Source of the DNA: Pelagibacterium luteolum
GTDB taxonomy: Bacteria > Pseudomonadota > Alphaproteobacteria > Rhizobiales > Devosiaceae
Direction of reading: 5' to 3'
Length of the DNA: 64,000 nucleotides
NCBI RefSeq assembly: GCF_900100665.1
Contig: NZ_FNCS01000005.1
Span: forward strand, 146,289 to 210,288
Shown here: positions 39,058-48,270 of the stretch, in pieces
How positions within the stretch are numbered: the first letter of the stretch is position 1
Layout: the number at the start of each line of letters is the position of its first letter
Translations under genes and position numbers: made by a program
The notes under the pieces: model-generated
What the model saw: the letters and a program-made list of their open reading frames with translations, nothing else
Databases searched by the model: none
What the model was told of the DNA's origin: nothing

Positions 39058-40188
39058 GTGGTGCAAGTGAACGGTACGACCATTTCCTTGGGACGAGGCG
39101 TGACCGCGAAACCCAGATCGTCCGGGCGCGCCGGCATCAGCGTCCTGTTCGGTGCCGTCGGACTGTTGCTCGCGTCCAATGTGGTGACCGGGCTTGCCCT
39201 CTTCTACGCGCCCGAGATCAACGCCCTCCTTCGCGACGACAACAGCGTCATCCTCACTGCCTATGAACAGCGCATCACCCAATTGCGGCTTGAGGTCGAT
39301 CGCCTGCACTCGCGCCAATATGCGCAAATGGGAGACATGAACCTGCAAATGCACGATCTCGTGCAGCAGCAGGAAGTCTTGTTCGAGCAGCACGAATATG
39401 TCCGCGCGCTCACCGAGATGGCGCGGGAATTAGGGATATCGTCAGGCTCCGCGGTCTCGGACACGGCGGCAACTATCAGCCCGCCCGCGATAGCACCGAC
39501 TGACGACACGGCCGCACTGGCGCAGAGCCTTGTCGCCATGCAGGAAGAAACGCGCCAGGCACTGGTGTCACTTTCAGACGCAGCGCATCTTTCGACAAAT
39601 GAAATCCTCACCGGCCTGCAGCCCATCGGCATCGAGACCGATATGGGTTCACCCGCGGTCGGTGGCCCCTTCATCCCCGCCGATATCGGCGGCAGTTCGA
39701 TCATCGATGAAGCAAATGCCGTCGCCGCCGCGCTGGCCCGATACCAGACGGCGCGCCAGGTGCTGCTCACGGCGCCGATACAGACCCCAATCGCGGGCGC
39801 CCACACCGTGACCTCCAATTTCGGCAATCGAACCGACCCGTTCCTGAAACGCGCAGCCTTTCACGCTGGCATGGATTTTCGCGCGGTTACAGGCACGCCA
39901 GTACGCGCAGCAGCAAATGGCATCGTCACCGTGGCCGGCACCAATGGCGGATATGGTAAAATGGTCGAAATCGACCACGGCAACGGGCTGGCAACACGCT
40001 ACGCCCACCTCAACCAGATCCTTGTCGCGACCGGACAGACCATCGAAGGTGGTGCCAGTGTTGGGCTATCGGGCTCGACGGGCCGCTCAACCGGCCCGCA
40101 TCTCCATTTCGAGGTGCGGCGGGGTGGATCGGCGGTTGATCCGGCGCATTTCATGGCCGCCGGACGAAATCTGGCGCGCTATCTCTGA
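39058..40188 (+). CDS. M23-family (LytM) metallopeptidase, membrane-anchored
   Basis: A 376-residue protein with an N-terminal anchor (ISVLFGAVGLLLASNVVTGLALFY, about residues 27-50), a coiled-coil-like stretch (QRITQLRLEVDRLHSRQYAQMGDMNLQ region) and a C-terminal LytM domain. The zinc residues are visible: His and Asp in FHAGMDFRA, and His-x-His in GPHLHFEV. NFGNRTDPF precedes them as in active family members, so it probably cleaves peptidoglycan cross-links or glycyl bonds in the periplasm. The GTG at 39058 begins the frame. Its stop abuts the end of the convergent prfB gene with no spacer. Confidence 0.9.
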   Translation: MVQVNGTTISLGRGVTAKPRSSGRAGISVLFGAVGLLLASNVVTGLALFYAPEINALLRDDNSVILTAYEQRITQLRLEVDRLHSRQYAQMGDMNLQMHDLVQQQEVLFEQHEYVRALTEMARELGISSGSAVSDTAATISPPAIAPTDDTAALAQSLVAMQEETRQALVSLSDAAHLSTNEILTGLQPIGIETDMGSPAVGGPFIPADIGGSSIIDEANAVAAALARYQTARQVLLTAPIQTPIAGAHTVTSNFGNRTDPFLKRAAFHAGMDFRAVTGTPVRAAANGIVTVAGTNGGYGKMVEIDHGNGLATRYAHLNQILVATGQTIEGGASVGLSGSTGRSTGPHLHFEVRRGGSAVDPAHFMAAGRNLARYL

Positions 40189-41308
<1,120 letters not shown>

Positions 41309-41379
41309 GGTCTCTTCCGCTTATTCAATTCGGACCGTGACTTAACGGGATTGCCCGAGACAATCAACCGTCCGGACCA

Positions 41380-43797
41380 TCAGAAGAGACCGCCCGAGGC
41401 GAAGGCCGGCTGATCGGTCGCGCCGGTCTGGATATTGTCAAAGGCTTGGGAATTGAGCCCGATGACCGAACTCATCCGGTTCGGGCCAGTGCCCGGCTTA
41501 AATGATTCCTGGATACCGGAGCCGCCAGCGACGATCTCGACGCCTGTTCGCGGGTCGATCCAGTTGCGGTTCATACCTTCGGGCACTGGAAATTGGGATG
41601 CCGGCACGCCTTCGAGCGCCGCGGAGACAAAATTGGCAAAGATCGGGGCAGCGAGTTCACCGCCTGTCGAGGCGCTCCCCATCGAACGCGGCGTGTCGTA
41701 GCCGACATAAACGCCGACTGCGAGTTCGGGCGTGTAGCCCACGAACCAGGCGTCCTTGTAGTCGTTGGTAGTACCGGTCTTGCCTGCCACCGGACGACCG
41801 ATGCTACGCACGGCGGTGCCTGTGCCGCGCTGAACGACGCCCTCCATCATTGAGGTGATCTGGTAGGCCGTCATCGGATCGAGCACCTGCTGACGGGTGT
41901 CGACGATCGTCGGCACGCCCTGCCCGTGCCACTCTGCCTGATCGCAGGTTTCGCACACACGCTCATCGTGGCGGTAGATCGTTTCACCGTAGCGATCCTG
42001 TATCCGGTCGATCAGCGTCGGTGTGATCTTGCGCCCGCCATTGGCAATGGTCGCATACGCCGCCGTCATGCGCAGCACAGTGGTTTCTCCTGCGCCGAGC
42101 GCCATAGCCAGCACATGGGGCATGTCATCGTAAACACCGAATTGACGCGCATATTCTTCGATCATGGGCATGCCGAGATCTTGCGCCAACCGCACCGTCA
42201 TGACATTGCGCGAGAGCTCGATGCCGCGCCGAAGCGTTTGCGGGCCGTAAAACTGCCTTGCGTAGTTTTCCGGCTGCCACAGCGACCCGTCCGCATTCAC
42301 CACCTCAAGCGGCGCGTCCAGCACCACCGATGCCGGAGTGTAGCCATTGTCCAGCGCAGCTGCATAAACAAGCGGCTTGAACGACGAGCCGGGTTGGCGC
42401 ATCGCCTGGGTGGCGCGATTGAACTCACTTTCAGAGAAGGAGAAGCCCCCCACAAGCCCCAGAACGCGCCCCGTGCGCGGATCCATCGCTACAATACCGC
42501 CTTCGATCTCGGGAACCTGGCGCAGGGTGTAGACACCCTCTTCCCCCGCCACGGGTTCGACATAAACCACGTCGCCAACGGACAGCAATTGCCCGATCGG
42601 TTCGCGGACCCAGGTGACGGCAGTGCCTGGCAGACTTCCAGTCAGGCGCGCATCGCTCATTCTGCCGTCGACGTCGATCGTCGGTCGCAAGCCAATCGTT
42701 GCGGTGTTACCTTCCGCTTCAAGCACCACCGCAAGTGTCCATTCGGGCACATCGCTCAAGGGTTGGATCGCGGCCAGCGCAGCACCCCAATCGTCGCCAA
42801 TCTCGATGGTAGTCTGGGCACCGCGAAAGCCGCGGCGCTGATCGAAATTGATCAACCCGTCCATAAGAGCGCGGCGCGCGTGAAGCTGCATTTCGGGATC
42901 GAGCGAGGTACGCACCGAAAGGCCGCCACCGTAGAGCTGGTCGAAACCATAAAGGGACGAAATCTGGCGCCGCACTTCCTCGGTGAAGAACTCGGCCGAA
43001 TAGACCTGAGACCCGGCGGGACGCGGTATGACGTTGAGGTTTTCGGCCTTGTATTGAGCGGCGTCCTCGGCTGTCAGATAACGGTTCTCGACCATGCGAT
43101 CGAGCACCCAGTTACGGCGCTCGATGGCTGCCTGCGGCTGACGAAACGGATGATAGTTGGTCGGGCCCTTGGGCAAGGCGGCAAGGTATGCGGCCTCGGC
43201 GTAGGTCAGTTCGTATAGCGCCTTATCGAAGTAATTTAGCGCCGCAGCCGATACGCCATACGACCCCATGCCGAGATATATCTCGTTCAGGTACAGCTCG
43301 AGGATTTCGTCCTTGCTAAAGGTGTTTTCGATCCGGAGCGCCAGGATCGCTTCGCGGATCTTGCGGTCCCAGGTCTGCTCGGAGGTTAAAAGGAAGTTCT
43401 TCGCCACCTGCTGGGTGATCGTCGAAGCGCCCACTAGACTGCCACTGGCGCCATCGACGACCTGCAGCACGTTGTCGCGCGCCGCCCGGAATACGCCGGG
43501 GACATCGATGCCGAAGTGGGAATAGAAATTGGCGTCTTCGGCTGAGAGAAATGCTTCGATCACTTCGGGCGGAATCGTGCCGATGGGCTGGAAGAGCCGG
43601 CGCTCCGTGGCGAACTCAGCGAGCAAGGTGCCATCGGTGGCGTGCACGCGCGTGGTAACCGGCGGCTGGTAGTTTTCGAGCACGCGATAGTCGGGGAGAT
43701 CGTCGCTGAGCGACCACACGTAAATCCCGACCCCACCCAGGGCGATCAGGCCACTAAACACGCCAAAGCCGAACAGCCAGCTCAATAGTCTGAACAT
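41380..43797 (-). CDS. mrcA: Penicillin-binding protein 1A (bifunctional transglycosylase/transpeptidase)
   Basis: An 805-residue class A PBP with an N-terminal anchor (about residues 5-30). The GT51 domain has SAEDANFYSHFGID (catalytic Glu near 87), TITQQVAKNFLLT and IRIENTFSKDEILELYLNEIYLG-like text. The transpeptidase has PGSSFKPL (SxxK, near 465), LSRN as SxN and AGKTGTTND as KTGT near 674. It builds septal or side-wall peptidoglycan. The ATG at 43797 was chosen since the upstream extension lacks family resemblance. The gene lies between prfB and a hybrid kinase, with the amidase and rne beyond. Confidence 0.95.
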   Translation of the reverse strand: MFRLLSWLFGFGVFSGLIALGGVGIYVWSLSDDLPDYRVLENYQPPVTTRVHATDGTLLAEFATERRLFQPIGTIPPEVIEAFLSAEDANFYSHFGIDVPGVFRAARDNVLQVVDGASGSLVGASTITQQVAKNFLLTSEQTWDRKIREAILALRIENTFSKDEILELYLNEIYLGMGSYGVSAAALNYFDKALYELTYAEAAYLAALPKGPTNYHPFRQPQAAIERRNWVLDRMVENRYLTAEDAAQYKAENLNVIPRPAGSQVYSAEFFTEEVRRQISSLYGFDQLYGGGLSVRTSLDPEMQLHARRALMDGLINFDQRRGFRGAQTTIEIGDDWGAALAAIQPLSDVPEWTLAVVLEAEGNTATIGLRPTIDVDGRMSDARLTGSLPGTAVTWVREPIGQLLSVGDVVYVEPVAGEEGVYTLRQVPEIEGGIVAMDPRTGRVLGLVGGFSFSESEFNRATQAMRQPGSSFKPLVYAAALDNGYTPASVVLDAPLEVVNADGSLWQPENYARQFYGPQTLRRGIELSRNVMTVRLAQDLGMPMIEEYARQFGVYDDMPHVLAMALGAGETTVLRMTAAYATIANGGRKITPTLIDRIQDRYGETIYRHDERVCETCDQAEWHGQGVPTIVDTRQQVLDPMTAYQITSMMEGVVQRGTGTAVRSIGRPVAGKTGTTNDYKDAWFVGYTPELAVGVYVGYDTPRSMGSASTGGELAAPIFANFVSAALEGVPASQFPVPEGMNRNWIDPRTGVEIVAGGSGIQESFKPGTGPNRMSSVIGLNSQAFDNIQTGATDQPAFASGGLF

Positions 43798-43921
43798 ATA
43801 AATCCCACGCTGCGGCAACGCCCACACATAGAGGGCATCGTGTCTGCCGAATCCCGAAAATAGCAGAATAGGGCTCGCTTGTGACGGCAAACCCGACCTC
43901 CGGCTTCAAAACGCCGTGTAC

Positions 43922-46408
43922 CTATGGTTGGTTCACCTTTTCCAGCGCTTCAGCCACCCGTCTTTCGTCGAACGGCTTGGCCAGCACCGCAGCGCCGGGC
44001 ACGAGGTCTTCCCGGGCAACGTTGTGACCGGTCGCGAGAATGATTTTGATCTGTGGATGATCGCGATGAACGGTCCAGGCCAACTCCTGCCCGGACATGC
44101 CCGAAAGGCCGATATCGGTGATCAGTACATCGATCTTTTGCGACCGCAGGATTTCCAGCGCCGTTTCCGCGCTGGCGCTCTCGATGACGGTATAACCACA
44201 GTCACGCACCATATCGGCTGTCGTGATCCGGATCAGTGGATCATCCTCTACAAGAAGCGCGCTCGGCGTGTTCGTTTCTACCGCCGCCGATTGTTGTTCT
44301 GGAGCGGCGCGTTTGCCCTCTCGGTCGGCGAGGACCTGGCGCACGCGGCGCGCAAGCGCTGCCCGCGTATAGGGCTTGGACAGCAACTCTACGCCGGCAT
44401 CGAGCCGTCCGCCGTGTACGATAGCGTTTTCCGTGTAGCCCGATGTGAATAGGACAGCGAGATTAGGGATCGCCTGTTGCGCGCGGCGCGCAAGCTCGGG
44501 GCTCTTGAGCTGCCCCGGCATCACCACGTCGGTAAACAGCAGGTCGATGGGCACGCCACTCTCAACGATTGCCAATGCGCTCGCCGCGTCCGGAGCCTTG
44601 AGGACCTTGTAGCCAAGATCGGTCATCATTTCGACGACCGTTGCCCGCACCGCGGAATCGTCCTCCACCACCAGCACGGTTTCCGTGCCACCGGCGACCG
44701 GGCCGTTTTCGACGGGTCGCATGACTTCCTCGGCAGCATGGGTGCGCGGGAGGTAGAGCTTGACCGTCGTGCCTTCGCCCTGCTCGCTGTAGAGCTTGAT
44801 ATGGCCACCCGATTGCTTGATCAGCCCATAAACCATGGACAGCCCCAGCCCGGAGCCCTGCCCTTCGGTCTTGGTAGTGAAGAAGGGCTCGAAAACCTTG
44901 TCGATGATTTCGGGAGCGATACCGGAGCCGGTGTCGGTGACAGCGATGACCACATATTGCCCGGCCGTCACTTCGTCGTGATCGGCAGCATAATTTGCAT
45001 CGAGATAGGCATTGCCAACCTCCAGCGTAAGCTTGCCCGCGCCATCCATTGCGTCACGCGCGTTGATGGCCAGGTTGAGCAATGCGTTCTCGATCTGGCT
45101 CGGATCCACCATGGTGTTCCAGAGCCCGCCTGAAATGACCGTTTCGACCTCGATCTCTTCGCCAAGCACCCGGCGCAGCATGTCGCCCATCGAATTGATC
45201 ATGCGACCAACGCTGATCACGCGCGGCTCGAGCGGCTGGCGGCGGCCAAATGCAAGCAGCTGACCCGAGAGCTTGGCGCCGCGTTCGACACCCGCCATGG
45301 CGTTGATCAGCCGGGACTGCGCCCGCTCGTTGTCGCCGAACTCTTTCTGCAAAAGCTGGATATTGCCGGAGATGACCTGCAGAAGATTGTTGAAATCATG
45401 CGCGACACCGCCAGTCAGCTTGCCCAGCGATTCCATCTTCTGGGACTGCCGCAAGGCGAATTCGGCCTTCTCGCGCTGTTCGATTGCTTCGGAGACCCGC
45501 GCTTCTAGACCCTCATTGAGCTGTCGGAGCTTTTCGGAAATCTCGACTTCTTCGGTCACGTCGTGACCCTGGACGAAGATACCGGTGGGTTTGCCATCCT
45601 GCCCGATGATCGGCTGATAGATGAAATCGAGATAGCGTTCCTTGAGTTCACCGTCCTCGTTTTGCGCCAGTTGGATGGGCACGCGACGCCCCAGGTACAG
45701 CTCGCCGGACTCGTAGACCCTGTCGAGCAAATCGATAAAACCTTGACCGACGACTTCGGGAAGTGCGTCTGCAACCGATTGGCCAGTGACTTCCCGCCCG
45801 CCGATGATCTGTTCATAGGCAGCGTTCGCCATAACGAAAATATGGTCGGGGCCCCACAGAACGGCCATGAAGCCCGGCGCCTGTTCAAACAGCAGCTTTA
45901 GTCGTTCAACTTCACGGCCCAATTGTTCATTGACCGCTTGCACTGCCTCCGCGCGTCGGAACACCGCGGTTTCTACCGAATCGGCGCCTGCTGACGCCAT
46001 GCTTCCAGCCATTGTGCGCAGCCGGTGCAGTTCGGTGACGTCCGTCGTGTGCTGCAGCACATACGCACACTCGCCATCGGCTCCGGAAAATGGTGTGTGC
46101 GTCGCGCTCCAATAGAGCTGCTCGGTTTGGCCATTGCGCTCGATATCGTACCGAATCAGCGGCAGATGATCCGCGCTGTTGGTGCTGATCGCCCGCTCGA
46201 GCGAGGTGCGCAGTTGCTGGTGGCTCGAGGACGACGGGTCGCTGGGAAACGCATCGAACATGGACCGCCCGACAATTTCCTCCAAGCTTCGACTCGTGAC
46301 ATCGAGATAGGCTTGATTAGCGGAGACGATGACGAGGTCGGCATCCAGAACCACATAGGGGTTGGGCGACTGCTCGAATATGGCCTGGAAATCGATAGGG
46401 GAATTCAA
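43922..46408 (-). CDS. Hybrid sensor histidine kinase with PAS domains and two receiver domains
   Basis: An 828-residue soluble protein. Two PAS domains occupy roughly residues 5-125 and 170-285. A coiled stretch (LNEGLEARVSEAIEQREKAEF) leads to the H-box GGVAHDFNNLLQVISGN with the phospho-His near 337. The ATPase domain has NLAINARDAM, DTGSGIAPEI and GQGSGLGLSMVYG. Two receiver domains follow at about 578-690 (aspartate in LLFTDVVMPG) and 715-825 (DVLITDIGLSG). No transmembrane segment is present, so it senses an internal cue. The frame begins at TTG 46408 with AGAGG upstream. The H-box and REC order resemble FixL/CckA-like kinases, but it is not CckA, which is membrane-bound. Confidence 0.9.
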   Translation of the reverse strand: MNSPIDFQAIFEQSPNPYVVLDADLVIVSANQAYLDVTSRSLEEIVGRSMFDAFPSDPSSSSHQQLRTSLERAISTNSADHLPLIRYDIERNGQTEQLYWSATHTPFSGADGECAYVLQHTTDVTELHRLRTMAGSMASAGADSVETAVFRRAEAVQAVNEQLGREVERLKLLFEQAPGFMAVLWGPDHIFVMANAAYEQIIGGREVTGQSVADALPEVVGQGFIDLLDRVYESGELYLGRRVPIQLAQNEDGELKERYLDFIYQPIIGQDGKPTGIFVQGHDVTEEVEISEKLRQLNEGLEARVSEAIEQREKAEFALRQSQKMESLGKLTGGVAHDFNNLLQVISGNIQLLQKEFGDNERAQSRLINAMAGVERGAKLSGQLLAFGRRQPLEPRVISVGRMINSMGDMLRRVLGEEIEVETVISGGLWNTMVDPSQIENALLNLAINARDAMDGAGKLTLEVGNAYLDANYAADHDEVTAGQYVVIAVTDTGSGIAPEIIDKVFEPFFTTKTEGQGSGLGLSMVYGLIKQSGGHIKLYSEQGEGTTVKLYLPRTHAAEEVMRPVENGPVAGGTETVLVVEDDSAVRATVVEMMTDLGYKVLKAPDAASALAIVESGVPIDLLFTDVVMPGQLKSPELARRAQQAIPNLAVLFTSGYTENAIVHGGRLDAGVELLSKPYTRAALARRVRQVLADREGKRAAPEQQSAAVETNTPSALLVEDDPLIRITTADMVRDCGYTVIESASAETALEILRSQKIDVLITDIGLSGMSGQELAWTVHRDHPQIKIILATGHNVAREDLVPGAAVLAKPFDERRVAEALEKVNQP

Positions 46409-46477
46409 CGCGACGAGACCTCTGCTTCAGGGCGTTGTTAGCGTCAAAAAATGATTTGCGCAAACCTGTGTAAAGTG

Positions 46478-47740
46478 TCACCGCCCATCGATATACACGG
46501 CGATGCCACGCGCCAGTGCCGCAGCAACACGGTCGAGCCAGGCATCGGTAGTCAAATTTTCCGTGTCGTCGGAATTTGACAGAAAACCCAGCTCAATCAA
46601 GACCGACGGCACATCAGGCGAATTGAGCACAAAAAAATCCGCCTGCCTGAGCGGAAACCGGCGCAGCTGCACGGAAGGCTCGAGCTGTTCGATCAGCGCC
46701 TGACCCGCGACATAAGAAAGCCTGCGTGTCTCGCGGCTCATGAGGTCCACAAGCGCGTCTACCGTCCCCTCGTCTTCGGGCGGGTCAAAGCCTGCGATCA
46801 GATCGGCCATGTTCTCATTCTCAGCCAGAACGCGATCGAGTTCGCTCGTGGCCAGATCGCCCCGCGTGTAGATGCTGGCGCCGCGTACATCGGGCTGATC
46901 GAATGAATCCGCGTGCAGCGAGACGAACAGATCGGCGCGGTTCTGGCGCGCGAGTGCAACACGCTCGGAAAGCGTCAGGAAGGCATCGGCGTCGCGCGTC
47001 AAAGCCACTTCGAATCGACCCGTTTCGACCAAGAGGCTCTGGAGCTTCAACGCGAAGGCGAGGACGATATTTTTTTCTTCCAGCCCGTTGCTGGCCCGCG
47101 CGCCGCCATCCACACCGCCATGGCCCGGATCGATGACAATGAGGGGACGAACTTCAGCGACGGCCGTCGCTGTCTCGCCGGGCGCCGTGGCCTGACCGTC
47201 GAGCACTGTTTCCGCGACCGCCTCCTCTGCGTCGGCCGGTGCTGCGCCCCGCACATTCGCGGCGAAATTTTCCGCGGTATCGGGCACGAGGTCGACCACA
47301 AGGCGTGCGGGCTGGTCCTCAAAGGCCTCGAGTACGTAAGACTGCTGAACCTGGGCCGGCGTCTCGAGGTTCAGCACCACTCGCACCCGCTGACCGTCCT
47401 GCCCGTCCACGCTATAGCCTGAAACCAGCCCGGTGCCCGCAGGTTCGGTCACTTCGTCCGCTTGCCCCACCTGAGCGCGCAATTCGATGACCACGGCCAT
47501 GGGATCGGCCTGGGTATAGACCGCGAACTCCGGCGGTGTGGTCAGATCGAGGACCAGCCGGGCGCGATCTTCAGTTGCAGTGACCCGCGAGTCTAGCAGG
47601 GCTGGCGGACCGCTCTCCGCAGTCGCTGGCTCGGCCTCCGGGGTCACGGCCTCATCTTGCGCAAACGCCCCGCCCATCGCGCACAGCACGACAATGGCGA
47701 TGGACAATAAGATGGGCATGCGTCTAGCCAACACGGTCAT
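46478..47740 (-). CDS. N-acetylmuramoyl-L-alanine amidase with AMIN domain (AmiC-like)
   Basis: A 420-residue periplasmic amidase. A signal peptide (MPILLSIAIVVLCAMGGAFAQ) is followed by an AMIN domain that targets peptidoglycan or the septum (about 45-165), an Ala/Glu-rich linker and the Amidase_3 domain from about residue 200. Zinc ligands are in IDPGHGG, GLEEKN and SLHAD, and the catalytic Glu is in VLIELGFLSN. It removes stem peptides from glycan strands during cell separation. It diverges from rne; the order rne, amidase, PBP1A, prfB is a common Rhizobiales arrangement, here with a kinase inserted. Confidence 0.92.
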   Translation of the reverse strand: MTVLARRMPILLSIAIVVLCAMGGAFAQDEAVTPEAEPATAESGPPALLDSRVTATEDRARLVLDLTTPPEFAVYTQADPMAVVIELRAQVGQADEVTEPAGTGLVSGYSVDGQDGQRVRVVLNLETPAQVQQSYVLEAFEDQPARLVVDLVPDTAENFAANVRGAAPADAEEAVAETVLDGQATAPGETATAVAEVRPLIVIDPGHGGVDGGARASNGLEEKNIVLAFALKLQSLLVETGRFEVALTRDADAFLTLSERVALARQNRADLFVSLHADSFDQPDVRGASIYTRGDLATSELDRVLAENENMADLIAGFDPPEDEGTVDALVDLMSRETRRLSYVAGQALIEQLEPSVQLRRFPLRQADFFVLNSPDVPSVLIELGFLSNSDDTENLTTDAWLDRVAAALARGIAVYIDGR

Positions 47741-48270
47741 CGATCACTCCAGTTGATGCGCACCTTATGCGATTCTTGGGCGAAAATAGGCAAGCCCTCG
47801 GGTTGAAGATGGGTTGGTGCCGCGCCACATTCTGGTGGCGCGGATTGCTCAGGACATTGGCTATTGCCTATTTGGGGCAACCCTCGTAAGGACATAGGTG
47901 CGGTACTTCATTAAGAGTCTGCGGCGATGCCTGGCCCCCGGCAAGAATGTCGGCAACCGAGCCACGGCAGATGACGCGCGACGCGTACCCACTGAAGAAT
48001 ATTCGGGTCTCCTTGCGGGGTGGCCCGAACGGATGAGCCGAAACCGGCGCATCCTCAAAGGATGAGGTCGAATGGGTCTTTCTCTGGCAACCGGCAGTTT
48101 GGATTTTCCGGCGCGCCGCGGCCCGATGTCTTTTGACCTGACGCCCTTCAGTCTTTTCGCATCATACGCCTTTGGCGTTTCCCCAATACTGTCATTCGCC
48201 TCGCATGGCGCCAGCCGATCGCTTAACGCGCGATCCGCAACCGGCGCGCGAGTGCGCGGAGTTATATTGT
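47741..48270 (+). other. Long divergent region and probable rne leader
   Basis: These 530 bases separate the amidase and rne starts. A perfect 9-bp hairpin lies at 47820-47843 (CCGCGCCAC and GTGGCGCGG). Smaller ones include ACGCC-TTT-GGCGT just before the middle of the leader's 3' half. RNase E mRNAs often have long structured leaders that mediate autoregulation, and this one is compatible with that. An 87-codon frame from 48072 overlaps the rne start but looks non-coding. Confidence 0.5.

Noticed and set aside
41380..41400. Frameshift error suspected in prfB because the gene seems to lack its N-terminus
   Set aside because: The CTT-TGA-C site with AGGAGG at 41236-41250 shows a programmed frameshift, not a sequencing error or pseudogene.
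41926..43218. 430-codon frame antisense to PBP1A
   Set aside because: A shadow of a well-supported gene; composition and lack of motifs argue against coding.
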